Positions 9,343-18,173 of a DNA stretch of 64,000 bases are shown here, in pieces; the first letter of the stretch is position 1; each line of letters opens with the position of its first letter. Origin of the DNA: Proteobacteria bacterium 005FR1. Its GTDB lineage: Bacteria; Pseudomonadota; Gammaproteobacteria; Pseudomonadales; Cellvibrionaceae. Location: positions 676,977 to 740,976 of the forward strand of contig WACF01000001.1 of assembly GCA_026192395.1 (NCBI GenBank). The letters are read 5' to 3'. The notes under the pieces are model-generated. The model was not told the DNA's origin and ran no database searches. It worked only from the letters and a program-made list of their open reading frames with translations. The translations under genes were made by a program, and so were the position numbers.

Positions 9343-9786
9343 TCAATGAGCCGGGCTCGATGCTTCACGAGAGGGGCGGGAAATATCGCGGACGATGTTT
9401 CCGGTTTTCGAATTGCCGAATTCGCGGGCGATATCTGCCTGCGAGACAATGCCGCAGCACTTGCCCTCCTCATCCACAACGGGAACACGGCGGATCTGAT
9501 GCTCATCCATCAGCTGGCAGCAGGCATCCACATCGTCTTCCGGTCTCACGGTATCCACCTGACTCGTCATGCATTCGCGAACATCCGCCTGTTCGGGATG
9601 GGGACCTCTGGCTACCCCGCGGCAGCAAATATCGCGGTCGGTGACGACGCCCACCAGTTTGCCGTCATCATCGATGATCGGCAGCTCTCCACAGTCGCGC
9701 TCCGCCATCAGCTTGGCCGCGTCCTGCAGTCTTGTATTGGGTGTACAACAGGCGGGATTGGGAGTCATGATTTCACGTACTTGCAT
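9343..9786 (-). CDS. CBS domain-containing protein
   Basis: Stand-alone protein of 147 residues with two CBS motifs. The first (about residues 5-58) is VREIMTPNPACCTPNTRLQDAAKLM to LVGVVTDRDICCRGVARG. The second (about 70-128) is VRECMTSQVDTVRPEDDVDACC to CCGIVSQADIAREFG. CBS pairs bind adenosyl ligands and report energy or redox state. Eight cysteines in so short a protein is high and could allow redox or metal sensing; that is inference. The ATG at 9786 follows AGGAG. Confidence 0.9.
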   Translation of the reverse strand: MQVREIMTPNPACCTPNTRLQDAAKLMAERDCGELPIIDDDGKLVGVVTDRDICCRGVARGPHPEQADVRECMTSQVDTVRPEDDVDACCQLMDEHQIRRVPVVDEEGKCCGIVSQADIAREFGNSKTGNIVRDISRPSREASSPAH

Positions 9787-9883
9787 AGATGCTTTCTCCT
9801 CAAGAATTCACTAGGGACTGGTGCGGGGAAGCGATGCAAGTATCAATCCTGATCTGGCGGTTCTGTCCACCTCACGCGCGCCA

Positions 9884-10429
9884 TCAGCTTCGGATGGCTT
9901 GCAGCTTCCGCGTGTAGACCTGGAGTGCATTTTCATCGTGCAGAATAAAGCGGATGCGCTTCAGCGTGGATCGCTCGGCGATGACTTCGCGCACGGTGTT
10001 AACGGCAATCTCAGTGGCCTCCTCGAGAGGAAAGCCGAAGGCGCCGGTGGAAATGGCGGGAAAACAAAGCGAAGAGAGCGAATTGTCTTCCGCGAGCTGC
10101 AAGGCGCGGCGATAGCAGGAGGCGAGCAACTCATCCGCCGGCTCATCGCGGCCGTATACCGGACCGAGACAATGGATGACGTAGCGGTTGGGAAGATTGT
10201 GCGCGCTGGTAATTATTGCATCCCCGGGTTGAATCGGGGCGTAGGCCCGACACTCCTCTGCGAGGCCGGGCCCGGCGGCGCGATGCAGCGCTCCCGCTAC
10301 TCCGCTGCCGGTTTGTAGTTGCGCGTTGGCAGCATTTACCACGGCGTCCATGTCCTGCTGATTGGCGATGTCGCCGATGCAAGACTCCAAAGTGACTCCA
10401 TTCACGAGAATTTCCATACTGCTACTCAT
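9884..10429 (-). CDS. macro domain protein, probable O-acetyl-ADP-ribose deacetylase
   Basis: Macro-domain hydrolase of about 181 residues (YmdB/MacroD type). It shows IGDIANQQDMDAVVNAANAQLQTGSGVAGALHRAAGPGLAEEC, i.e. the NAAN substrate loop and the glycine-rich catalytic loop, then PGDAIITSAHNLPNRYVIHC and FPAISTGAFGFPLEEA, the phosphate-binding loop. The activity is removal of ADP-ribose-type groups or deacetylation of O-acetyl-ADP-ribose. The ATG at 10429 lies behind GGAAGG; an ATG at 10417 is also possible. The start is 31 bases after the stop of the P-type ATPase on the same strand, so the two are probably one operon. Confidence 0.9.
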   Translation of the reverse strand: MSSSMEILVNGVTLESCIGDIANQQDMDAVVNAANAQLQTGSGVAGALHRAAGPGLAEECRAYAPIQPGDAIITSAHNLPNRYVIHCLGPVYGRDEPADELLASCYRRALQLAEDNSLSSLCFPAISTGAFGFPLEEATEIAVNTVREVIAERSTLKRIRFILHDENALQVYTRKLQAIRS

Positions 10430-10459
10430 CCTCTTCCTTCCTTGCACCCAGTCCGAAAG

Positions 10460-13129
10460 TCACCACCGCCATCCGAAGATCCGCCAAATGAGTTTCCGCA
10501 CCTCGTCGAAAAGCAGCACAGTTGATGCCACCAGCGTGACGAGCAACCAGTCTCCCAGCGTCAGGTCCGTGGTGTTGAAGATGTCCTGCGCCGGGGGCCA
10601 ATGGACGACCACGATCTGCAACAGCACCACGCTGAAAACCGCCAGCCACAGTTTGCCGTTTTGAAAAAAGTTGCGATTGAAGGCGCTGCGATGTTCGGCG
10701 CGCGCGTTGAAGACGTTGAAGAATTGGAACAACACAAATGTAGTGAAGGCCAGTGTCAGCGCATAGGCGCCGCCGTTCTGACTCATGCCGTAGCTGAACA
10801 TCGCCAGGGTGCCAACCATCATCGTGGCCCCATAGAACACCAGCCGCAGCAAGCGCCGTCCGTTCAGTATGTGTCCACCTGGTTCGCGCGGGGGATCGCG
10901 CATCAGGCCCGGCCTTGCCGGCTCGATGCCGAGGGTCATCGCCGGCGGACCGTCCATGATGATATTGATCCATAACAGCTGAATGGCCGTGAACGGTGTC
11001 GGCATCATCAGCAGTGTTGCGGCGAGCACCGTGAGGATTGCGCCGATGTTGGTGGACAACTGGAAGCGCACGAATTTGATGATGTTGTCATAGATAACCC
11101 GCCCCTCTTCCACTGCGCGCACTATGGTGGCGAAGTTGTCGTCGGTGAGAATCAGCGTGGCCGCTTCCTTGGTGACCTCTGTGCCGGTGATCCCCATGGC
11201 CACGCCAATGTCGGCCGCCTTCAGCGCCGGCGCATCATTGACGCCGTCACCGGTCATCGCTGCAACGTGACCGTCCGCTTTCAGTGCTTTGACGATTTTT
11301 ACCTTGTGCTGGGGAGCAACGCGGGCGAATACCGTGATGTCGTTGATTCGCCGGGCCAGTTCGCCTTCGGCCATGTCGTCCAGCTCGGCTCCGCTCACCA
11401 CATCGCCCTTGAGGCCAAGCTCGCGAGCGATCGCGGCGGCGGTAAGTTTGTGATCGCCCGTGATCATCTTCACCTGCACACCGGCTTTCGCGCAACGCTC
11501 GATGGCCTGCTTCGCTTCGGAGCGCGGCGGGTCCATCAGACCCGCAAGACCGAGGAAAGTCCAATTGTCCGCCCAGTGATGCAATTCGCCATCGGGATCG
11601 AATTCCTGCGCGGGAATTTCGCGATGGGCTACCGCCAGTACTCGCAGGGCTTGGTCCGCCAGCGTGGTATTGGCGGCGACGATTTCTTCGTGCTGCTTGT
11701 CATCGAGCGGCCGCGGCCCGTCCACGGACAGCCAATTGCCGGAGTGCTTCAACAGCACATCGGGCGCGCCCTTGATGTACATGTCCACCTGATCGCCACG
11801 CTGGTGAAAGGTGGCCATGAATTTGTAGGCGGAATCGAAAGGGATTTCGGCAATACGCGGGCGCTCTTTTTTCTCCGTCTCGGGATCGATCCCGCCTTTC
11901 TGCGCGAGCACGTAGAGTGCTCCCTCGGTGGGATCGCCGATCAGTTGCGCGTCCCGAACCCTGGATTCGTTGCAGAGGGCCATCGGCAGCAACAGGGCTT
12001 TAAGATCGCAGGCGCCTTCACCGCCACAGTCGATCGCACCTTCGGCTTCATAGCCCTCTCCGCTTACCGTGAAGCGGCGTCCTACATACCAGCCCGCCCG
12101 AGCCGTCATCTGATTCAAAGTCAGGGTGCCGGTCTTGTCGGAACAGATGACCGTGGTGGAACCCAGGGTTTCCACCGCCGACAATCGCTTCAGAATTGCG
12201 CGGTTCTGTGCCATTCGCCACATGCCAATGGCCAGGGTGACAGTAACCACCGCCGGCAGGCCTTCAGGAATCGCCGCTACCGCCAGCGCCACTGCGGTCA
12301 TTGCCGCTTCCACCAGCTCCGCGCCGGTCATGATCCGAATCGCGAACAGCACCACGACCACGGCGCCGGCAATGGCCGCCAGTCGCTTGCCGAGGGCATC
12401 GAGTTGGCGCTGTAAGGGGGTTTGGGATTCCGGGGTCTCCGCGATCATCCCGGCGAGTCGCCCCATCTCGGTGTTCATGCCGGTGGCGGTCACCATCACT
12501 TCCGCCCGACCCCGGGTCACTACGGTGTTCATGTAGAGCGTGCTGGTCCGATCGCCCAGCGGCAGATCCTCCTCGGGCAAGGCGTCGATGAACTTGCCCA
12601 CGGGGTGGGATTCCCCGGTCAATGCCGCTTCATCCACTTCCAGGCTATGCGCGACCAGCAAGCGGCCGTCCGCCGGCACGCGATCGCCCGCTTCCAGCAA
12701 TACCACGTCACCGGGCACCAGTTGAGCGGTATCCAATTCCTGCAGCTGTCCATTGCGGCGCACCCGGGCTCTCGCCGCGAGCATGTTTTTCAGCGCGGCG
12801 AGCGTCTGTTCGGCACGGTGCTCCTGATAGAAGCCGAGAATCGCGTTGAACACGACCACGACCAGGATCACCACCGCATCCTTCAGATCGCCAATGGCCC
12901 AGGCGAGCAGCGCCGCCCCGATCAGAACGATGACGAGGTAGCTTCTGAATTGGTCGAGGAATTTCAGCCAGGTGGGACGGGGCGGTTTTTCGTCGAGACG
13001 GTTCTCGCCAAACTTTTCCAGTCGCGAGGCTGCCTCGCTGTCGCTGAGGCCATCTTCCCGGTCTGCCTCAAGGGCTTCGGCGGTTTCGGGGATGGTGAGG
13101 GTATGCCAGGCAGGCCTTGTCGTTGGCAT
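10460..13129 (-). CDS. cation-translocating P-type ATPase (P2 type, calcium-pump-like)
   Basis: Membrane cation pump of 889 residues. The N-terminal cation-ATPase domain is followed by M1-M2 (about 62-100), the actuator motif TGES at 171-174, and M4 with PEGLPAVVTVTLAIG (288-302). Phosphorylation is at D331 (CSDKTGTLT); then come KGAPDVLL, TGD and GDGVNDAPALKAADIGVAMG. Six C-terminal membrane segments follow, with M6 reading LLWINIIMDGPPAMTLGIEP. The PEGLP/NxxxDGPPA wording fits the P2A group (Ca2+ or Mn2+) better than Na+/K+ or heavy-metal pumps, but the ion is not proved. AAGGAT lies seven bases before the ATG at 13129. Confidence 0.92.
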   Translation of the reverse strand: MPTTRPAWHTLTIPETAEALEADREDGLSDSEAASRLEKFGENRLDEKPPRPTWLKFLDQFRSYLVIVLIGAALLAWAIGDLKDAVVILVVVVFNAILGFYQEHRAEQTLAALKNMLAARARVRRNGQLQELDTAQLVPGDVVLLEAGDRVPADGRLLVAHSLEVDEAALTGESHPVGKFIDALPEEDLPLGDRTSTLYMNTVVTRGRAEVMVTATGMNTEMGRLAGMIAETPESQTPLQRQLDALGKRLAAIAGAVVVVLFAIRIMTGAELVEAAMTAVALAVAAIPEGLPAVVTVTLAIGMWRMAQNRAILKRLSAVETLGSTTVICSDKTGTLTLNQMTARAGWYVGRRFTVSGEGYEAEGAIDCGGEGACDLKALLLPMALCNESRVRDAQLIGDPTEGALYVLAQKGGIDPETEKKERPRIAEIPFDSAYKFMATFHQRGDQVDMYIKGAPDVLLKHSGNWLSVDGPRPLDDKQHEEIVAANTTLADQALRVLAVAHREIPAQEFDPDGELHHWADNWTFLGLAGLMDPPRSEAKQAIERCAKAGVQVKMITGDHKLTAAAIARELGLKGDVVSGAELDDMAEGELARRINDITVFARVAPQHKVKIVKALKADGHVAAMTGDGVNDAPALKAADIGVAMGITGTEVTKEAATLILTDDNFATIVRAVEEGRVIYDNIIKFVRFQLSTNIGAILTVLAATLLMMPTPFTAIQLLWINIIMDGPPAMTLGIEPARPGLMRDPPREPGGHILNGRRLLRLVFYGATMMVGTLAMFSYGMSQNGGAYALTLAFTTFVLFQFFNVFNARAEHRSAFNRNFFQNGKLWLAVFSVVLLQIVVVHWPPAQDIFNTTDLTLGDWLLVTLVASTVLLFDEVRKLIWRIFGWRW

Positions 13130-13165
13130 TCAGAATCCTTGTCAGACCGAATGGAGTGGCAAAAT

Positions 13166-14068
13166 CTACGGGTTGCATAGTGAACACCACTGCGGTTCCG
13201 CAAATTGCAGGCCGTCCGCTCTCGGGCGATTTTCCCGGTGCTCACAAACCACGCAGCCAAATATCTCGGCGGCCACCAGTGTACTCGGGCAGCCGCAGGA
13301 CTCACAGGGCAGTCCGGCCACAATGTCCACGCGTCCGAATCCGGGCATGCTGCAGGCAGGACAATGGCAGAGAATGCGTTCGGCCAGACGATCCGCCAGC
13401 CGGCCGATTGCCGCCATCCGGGTGGGGTTCTGGTGGGCGCGCATGTCGGTTTGCACCAGTGCTTCGCCGTCAGCCGAAGCGGCGACGCTCGCCTTGATGG
13501 CTTCGTTCAGCTCCCTTCGATTCCTGACTCCTTTTTGCATCCTGTCGGGTTGCATCGAATCGGCCGGTGTCGCCGCAATCGGTGCGTTCGGGCTCACCAC
13601 CAGGCCGTGCGCGGGAAAGCCTACCTTCGACAGGAAGTGCTCGACCAACTCGGGAGCCGCGACAGTGACATGGGAGAAGTTTGTGTGTTCGTCCAGCAGA
13701 TGCTCGGAGATGACGATGCCGCGTTCGTCATCCACGAAGATCAGCAACTCCATGCCGGCGGCCACGAAGGGAATGCTTGGATGAGGGCCGAAGGCGCCTT
13801 CACTGGCGATGCCCAGCGGCAGGCCTGTAGCCGCCATGCCGAGTCGCGCCTTCGCCAGAGCTGCCTCCCTGATATCGCCCCGACGGGCTATTTCCCCGGT
13901 GAAAGTCCCCAGGGCGTCGGTATCGATCCCCGCGGGGACCCGTATGTTCACACCCAGGCGCGACTTGAAGACGGGAGCGATGGCGGCTTGCTTCCTGTGC
14001 ATCGTAGCCAGCACGGCAGTACGCCCCGTGTAGTTTTCGTCGGGCGCTTTGAACGGCTTCGTGGACAT
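13166..14068 (-). CDS. DUF6671 family protein with C-terminal zinc ribbons
   Basis: Soluble protein of 300 residues. The N-terminal and central part (GRTAVLATMHRKQAAIAPVF, EGAFGPHPSIPFVAAGMELL, TNFSHVTV) matches the DUF6671 family, whose function is unknown. The C-terminal 70 residues carry four CxxC pairs (CPAC, CESCGC, CVVC, CSLC), consistent with two zinc-binding ribbons. It lies 36 bases upstream of the P-type ATPase, which is followed closely by the macro-domain gene, so the three probably form one transcript. No clear ribosome binding site precedes the ATG at 14068. Confidence 0.8.
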   Translation of the reverse strand: MSTKPFKAPDENYTGRTAVLATMHRKQAAIAPVFKSRLGVNIRVPAGIDTDALGTFTGEIARRGDIREAALAKARLGMAATGLPLGIASEGAFGPHPSIPFVAAGMELLIFVDDERGIVISEHLLDEHTNFSHVTVAAPELVEHFLSKVGFPAHGLVVSPNAPIAATPADSMQPDRMQKGVRNRRELNEAIKASVAASADGEALVQTDMRAHQNPTRMAAIGRLADRLAERILCHCPACSMPGFGRVDIVAGLPCESCGCPSTLVAAEIFGCVVCEHRENRPRADGLQFAEPQWCSLCNP

Positions 14069-14148
14069 AAAAGGAAGACCGCGACAGAAAAGTGTTTGGG
14101 TGATGAGAAGTGAAGCGATTCGCGGCGGCCGGTGCGCCGCCGACGACT

Positions 14149-14454
14149 TCAGAATTTTTCCGGGCGCAGTACCGACACGTCGTGACTGAAAATGATCATC
14201 GCGAAGTTGTCATAATACTTCTCCTGCAGTCGCGCGGTAATTGCCTCGGCAATGGCGCGACTGCAGATCACTTCGATGCGGATATTGCTGTCAGCATCCC
14301 AGTCCGCATCCCGGGCACCACGGCTGCCCTTGCCGCGCGCGTCGGTGATGGTGTAGCCCTGAGCGCCGAGCTTTTCCAATTCGGGCAGCAACCGGCCTTC
14401 CAGCGAAGCCTCGGTGATGATGGTCAGCAGTGTGCGAGTGTTATTGTCGTTCAT
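14149..14454 (-). CDS. PII-like (SbtB-type) regulatory protein
   Basis: Small signalling protein of 101 residues with a PII-like fold pattern (LLTIITEASLEGRLLPELEKLGAQGYTITDARGKGSRGARD, then RIEVICSRAIAEAITARLQEKYYDNFAMIIFS). It starts three bases after the stop of the SbtA permease gene, and GGAG inside the end of that gene serves as ribosome binding site. In cyanobacteria SbtB binds adenyl nucleotides and controls SbtA. This protein ends at RPEKF and lacks the cysteine-containing C-terminal loop of some SbtB proteins. Confidence 0.82.
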   Translation of the reverse strand: MNDNNTRTLLTIITEASLEGRLLPELEKLGAQGYTITDARGKGSRGARDADWDADSNIRIEVICSRAIAEAITARLQEKYYDNFAMIIFSHDVSVLRPEKF

Positions 14455-14457
14455 GCC

Positions 14458-15402
14458 CTAAGCTCCAAACGCCGAATGAATCCGGAGGCTCATCTCGTAG
14501 TACAGGGGGATACCGATCAGTACGTTAAACGGAAAGGTTACCCCAAGTGAAGCCGTCAGCGACAAGGTCGGATTCGCCTCCGGTACCGAGATCCGCATTG
14601 CGGCGGGAACTGCAATGTACGAGGCACTGGCGGCAAGCGTGGCAAGCATGGCGGTGCCACCCGGCGAGAGGCCGAGTGCAACGCCCAGCCCGGCGCCGAC
14701 CACCGCGGAAAACAGGGACATGCCGATTCCGAATACCACCAGAAATGGGCCGTGATAGCGCAGTGCGCTGATTCGCGAGGCGGCGATAAGACCCATCTCC
14801 AGCAGGAAGAGCGCAAGAATGCCCTTGAAGAGATCGATGAACAGGGGCTCCAGCGGCACCAGCCCCTCCGGACCCGCAACCCAGCCGATCACCAGGCCAC
14901 CAAGTAAAAGCATGATGCCCTTGCCCGCGAAAATCTCATGGGTAACGAGCCCCCACTGCATGTCGCGGCGCAGCCCCCGCGCCAGCAGAATGCCGACCAC
15001 GATGGCGGGAATTTCCAGAATCACCAGCAACAGGGGCATATGCTCTTCGAAGCTGACGCCGTTGCTGGCCATGTAGGCAGCGGCCACCGCATAGGTGCCC
15101 ACGCTCACCGAGCCGTAGTGCGCGGCAATGGAAGCGGCGTCCGCGCGCTTGAAACGTCCCAGGTAGCGCAGGACGGGGAAGGCCACCAGGGGCAGCGACA
15201 GCCCCATCAGCAAAACCGCCAGCACCTGCGGCGCAAGGGCACCGAAAGGCTGCTTGGCCAGCTCCACGCCCCCTTTCAAGCCGATGGACAGGAGTAACAG
15301 GATGCTCACGAAATCGTAGATCTGCGCGGGTAAGCGCAGCTCGGAGCGCGCCAGTCCAGCGACAATGCCGAGAATGAAAAAGAGGATGATGGGGTCGATC
15401 AT
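14458..15402 (-). CDS. SbtA-family sodium-dependent bicarbonate transporter
   Basis: Inner-membrane permease of 314 residues with about ten predicted membrane segments. It starts IDPIILFFILGIVAGLARSELRLPAQIYDFVSILLLLSIGLKGGVELA, the SbtA signature opening, and shows the internal two-fold repeat of the family (IAAHYGSVSVGTYAVAAAYM; TLAASASYIAVPAAMRISVP). SbtA proteins import bicarbonate with sodium. The start at 15402 is preferred; the frame extends to 15456, but the extra residues are polar and unlike the family. Its partner is the adjacent PII-like gene. The genes give no sign of a carbon-fixing pathway, so supply for carboxylases or pH balance is the likelier use. Confidence 0.87.
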   Translation of the reverse strand: MIDPIILFFILGIVAGLARSELRLPAQIYDFVSILLLLSIGLKGGVELAKQPFGALAPQVLAVLLMGLSLPLVAFPVLRYLGRFKRADAASIAAHYGSVSVGTYAVAAAYMASNGVSFEEHMPLLLVILEIPAIVVGILLARGLRRDMQWGLVTHEIFAGKGIMLLLGGLVIGWVAGPEGLVPLEPLFIDLFKGILALFLLEMGLIAASRISALRYHGPFLVVFGIGMSLFSAVVGAGLGVALGLSPGGTAMLATLAASASYIAVPAAMRISVPEANPTLSLTASLGVTFPFNVLIGIPLYYEMSLRIHSAFGA

Positions 15403-15474
15403 AGCAAGCTGTTCTTTTAGTTCGTTTCCTGATTTCTCAAGCGTTTGAGGCAACACTTTAAAGAAGACTTTAAA

Positions 15475-15942
15475 TCACGCCCGATCACGTCCACTGCTGC
15501 GCTTCAAACACCCGTCGCTATCCTGGAGCCACGGCTCTGCAAGCAAGCGGCCTGCCGACGAGCTCAGCAGCTCCAGGTCCGCCAGCAAGGCATCGCGATC
15601 GCAGGAATCCGGATAAACAGGAATGAACTGTCTGCGGCCGATGCCGCTCTCTTCGGTTCTGCTCATCAGAATAGTCATCAGCGCGTGACGGCTCAGATCG
15701 GTACCCACTGGTTCGAAACCGCAGGCGAGCCAATGGCCGGCAAGCCCGATCGTTTCCGCCACGATGATTTCGCCTTCCTTCAGCAAAGGGGATGGATCGG
15801 TCGCGAGTGCCGGATCGACCCAGATGCCGAGCAGGTGATCCTCACCCGGCTCGCCGGGCAGGAAGCGGGAAAACAGCGCATCGAGATCGTCCCTGATTTG
15901 CTCGAGCAATGCGCAACTGCGCAACAGCACCAAGTATTTCAT
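15475..15942 (-). CDS. hypothetical protein, coupled to tsaC
   Basis: A 155-residue soluble protein that I do not recognise. It begins MKYLVLLRSCALLEQIRDDLDALFSR and contains LLKEGEIIVAETIGLAGHWLACGFEPVG, DLSRHALMTILMSRTEE and FIPVYPDSCDRDALLADLELL. Its ATG overlaps the stop of the upstream tsaC gene by four bases, so translation is probably coupled. Codon use resembles its neighbours. Confidence 0.7.
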   Translation of the reverse strand: MKYLVLLRSCALLEQIRDDLDALFSRFLPGEPGEDHLLGIWVDPALATDPSPLLKEGEIIVAETIGLAGHWLACGFEPVGTDLSRHALMTILMSRTEESGIGRRQFIPVYPDSCDRDALLADLELLSSSAGRLLAEPWLQDSDGCLKRSSGRDRA

Positions 15943-16985
15943 CCTCTTTCCCCCGTCTTTTCACTGCCCGCCCGCGTGGCCGCACGGATCAGGCGATCGT
16001 GTACCGCATCCCACTCCGCACCCGCGGGTGGACGCTCCACATAAATACAGGCATGGCCCTGCTCGTCCAGTTCCCGCAAGCGGGCGAAGAGTTGTCGGGC
16101 GTACTCCTGCGCCTCGGCGGGCATGCTCAGCCAGTGCACCTGCTCGCGGGTAGTCAGCGCCGGCTGAAGCGCCATTACCGCAAGTGACTCCTTGCCGGGC
16201 ATCGCCAGCTCGATCAAATCCCTGGAATCCACCAGGCGCAGTGGCGTAGACGGCGCATAATGGCTGGGTAAGCTACCGGAGACTCGCGGCGCCCCGCTGC
16301 TTCCCCGACCGGGCTCGACACCCAGCTCGCGGGCCAGCGCAAGCGCGCCGATGGCCCCGGGACGCAGCACCCGCGGCTCGCTTCCGCTCAAGTCAAGAAT
16401 GGTGGACTCGAGACCCACAGTGCAGGGCCCGCCGTCCAGAATGCAATCGACCTGCCCGCCCAGTTCGCTGACCACGTGGCCGGCGCGGGTCGGGCTGATT
16501 CGCCCGAAGCGGTTGGCCGAAGGCGCTGCGATACCGCGACCGAAGCTTTTCAAGAGCTTCTGAGCCACGGGGTGCGCAGGAATCCGCAGGCCGACCGTGT
16601 CCTGACCACCCGTTACCAGATGGGAAACGCCGGGTTTGCGCTTGAGAATGAGGGTGAGAGGGCCCGGCCAGAAACGCCCAGCAAGTCGCCAGGCCTGAGC
16701 GGGAATATCCCGGGCGTAGTCCGTCATCAGTTGCGCGCTGGCCAGGTGGATGATCAGCGGGTGGTCCGCAGGACGTCCTTTGGCGGCAAAAATGGCTGCT
16801 ACAGCCGTTTCACTCTCCGCATCGGCGCCAAGGCCGTATACCGTCTCGGTCGGGAGAGCGACGAGGCCGCCAGCCTTTAGAATGGCCGCGGCGTGCTGGA
16901 TGGCAGAATCGGTGGGCGAAAGTACCTTGGCAGAGGCGCTGGTGAGGAGCAAAGAGTCTTCCAACAGTTGATCTGAAGCGTGCAT
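15939..16985 (-). CDS. tsaC: L-threonylcarbamoyladenylate synthase (Sua5/YrdC/TsaC family)
   Basis: Makes threonylcarbamoyl-AMP from threonine, bicarbonate and ATP for the t6A37 modification of ANN-decoding tRNAs. The 348 residues are the long Sua5 form: a YrdC domain (about 25-215, with KAGGLVALPTETVYGLGADA, KGRPADHPLIIHL, RFWPGPLTLIL, VGLRIPAHP, APSANRFGRISPT) and a C-terminal Sua5 domain (SGSLPSHYAPSTPLRLVDS and onward). The linker carries the conserved SHYAP motif that closes the active site. It overlaps the next hypothetical gene by four bases. Bicarbonate is a substrate, but a link to the nearby SbtA gene is only speculative. Confidence 0.93.
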   Translation of the reverse strand: MHASDQLLEDSLLLTSASAKVLSPTDSAIQHAAAILKAGGLVALPTETVYGLGADAESETAVAAIFAAKGRPADHPLIIHLASAQLMTDYARDIPAQAWRLAGRFWPGPLTLILKRKPGVSHLVTGGQDTVGLRIPAHPVAQKLLKSFGRGIAAPSANRFGRISPTRAGHVVSELGGQVDCILDGGPCTVGLESTILDLSGSEPRVLRPGAIGALALARELGVEPGRGSSGAPRVSGSLPSHYAPSTPLRLVDSRDLIELAMPGKESLAVMALQPALTTREQVHWLSMPAEAQEYARQLFARLRELDEQGHACIYVERPPAGAEWDAVHDRLIRAATRAGSEKTGERG

Positions 16986-17139
16986 GTCTCGCTGAGTACC
17001 TGGGGGCTGAACTGATCAGTCCGGTCGTGGGCGACCATTCTGGCGCTTGGACTGCCGAAAATAAATTCGAATATTGTTGATCTATCGTACGTTACAGACT
17101 GACAATTGGATCATCTCCAACTGACACGACCCAAGCAGC

Positions 17140-18099
17140 ATGATCAACTACAAACAGCTCTACTATTTCTGGAACGTCGCAAGGCACGACGGCATCACCC
17201 GCGCGGCGAAAGAGCTGAATCTCACGCCTCAGACCATCAGCGGTCAGGTCAATGAACTGGCCAGGAGTCTCGGGGTGGAGCTGTTCGAGCGCAGCGGGCG
17301 CCGCCTCAAGTTGAGCCCCGCCGGCCGTCTTGTTTTCAGTCATGCCGAGGAAATATTCAATCTGGGCAAGGAGTTGGAAGCGGTCATTAAAGGAAGACAT
17401 GAGCAAGGCGAACTGCTGTTCCGGGTCGGCGTATCGGACGTGATCCCCAAGTCGCTCGCCTATCGTCTACTCGCCCCGGCCATGCAGATTGCCGAACCGC
17501 TCCGGCTGCAGTCCTTCGCCAACAAACTGGAACAGCTGTTTGCAGAACTGGCGATTCACGAGATCGATCTGGTCATTGCCGACCGGCCGCTGCCCCCCGA
17601 GCTGGGCGTGAAGGGCTTTAGCCACCTGCTGGGCGAAAGTGCCGTGGCCTTCTATGGCACGCCCCACCTTGCTGGGCAGATCCGCGACGGCTTCCCCCAC
17701 TCTCTCGACGGCGCTCCCATGTTGCTGCCCGGGATGGAGAACAGCATGCGCCCGGCGCTGGAACGCTGGTTCGCACAGCTGAACATCCAGCCGCAGGTCC
17801 GTGGGGAATTCGACGATTCAGCCCTGATGAAGGCTTTTGGCCAGGAGGGCATCGGCCTCTTCCCCGCGCCGGTTGTGGTTCATGCGCAGGCCGCCCGGCA
17901 ACATGGAGTGGAGATCGCCGGCACTGCGCGGGAGGTCAGCTGTCGCTACTACGCCATCTCCGCCGAACGAAAGCTGCGGCATCCGGCCGTGGTCGCGATC
18001 AGCCAGGCCGCTCAGGACGAGCTGTTTGCGGAGAGCACGCCGGTCAGACAGAGATCGGGCAGCGATGCTGGCTTCGCGAACCCCAGCACGGTCGATTGA
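17140..18099 (+). CDS. nhaR: LysR-family transcriptional activator NhaR
   Basis: Predicted regulator of 319 residues. The opening INYKQLYYFWNVARHDGITRAAKELNLTPQTISGQV is the characteristic NhaR helix-turn-helix with the YYFW and TPQTI signatures. The effector domain (about 90-300) shares EFDDSALMKAFGQEGIGLFPAP with E. coli NhaR. That protein responds to sodium and activates a Na+/H+ antiporter gene and an osmotic regulon. No nhaA lies nearby; the next gene is modA, 74 bases downstream on the same strand, and a multisubunit antiporter operon lies about 39 kb away. Confidence 0.88.
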   Translation: MINYKQLYYFWNVARHDGITRAAKELNLTPQTISGQVNELARSLGVELFERSGRRLKLSPAGRLVFSHAEEIFNLGKELEAVIKGRHEQGELLFRVGVSDVIPKSLAYRLLAPAMQIAEPLRLQSFANKLEQLFAELAIHEIDLVIADRPLPPELGVKGFSHLLGESAVAFYGTPHLAGQIRDGFPHSLDGAPMLLPGMENSMRPALERWFAQLNIQPQVRGEFDDSALMKAFGQEGIGLFPAPVVVHAQAARQHGVEIAGTAREVSCRYYAISAERKLRHPAVVAISQAAQDELFAESTPVRQRSGSDAGFANPSTVD

Positions 18100-18173
18100 C
18101 GACCGCTCGCCGCGTTATAGTGCGGTTCAACGTCAGCCCATGACCAGATCGTAGCTCTACCAGGGACCTCATA

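Noticed and set aside
11267-12415. 382-residue plus-strand open frame opposite the P-type ATPase
   Set aside because: A shadow of the ATPase reading frame with no motif.
14123-14141. GC-rich inverted repeat after the PII-like gene considered as a terminator
   Set aside because: Short stem and no T tract on the minus strand.
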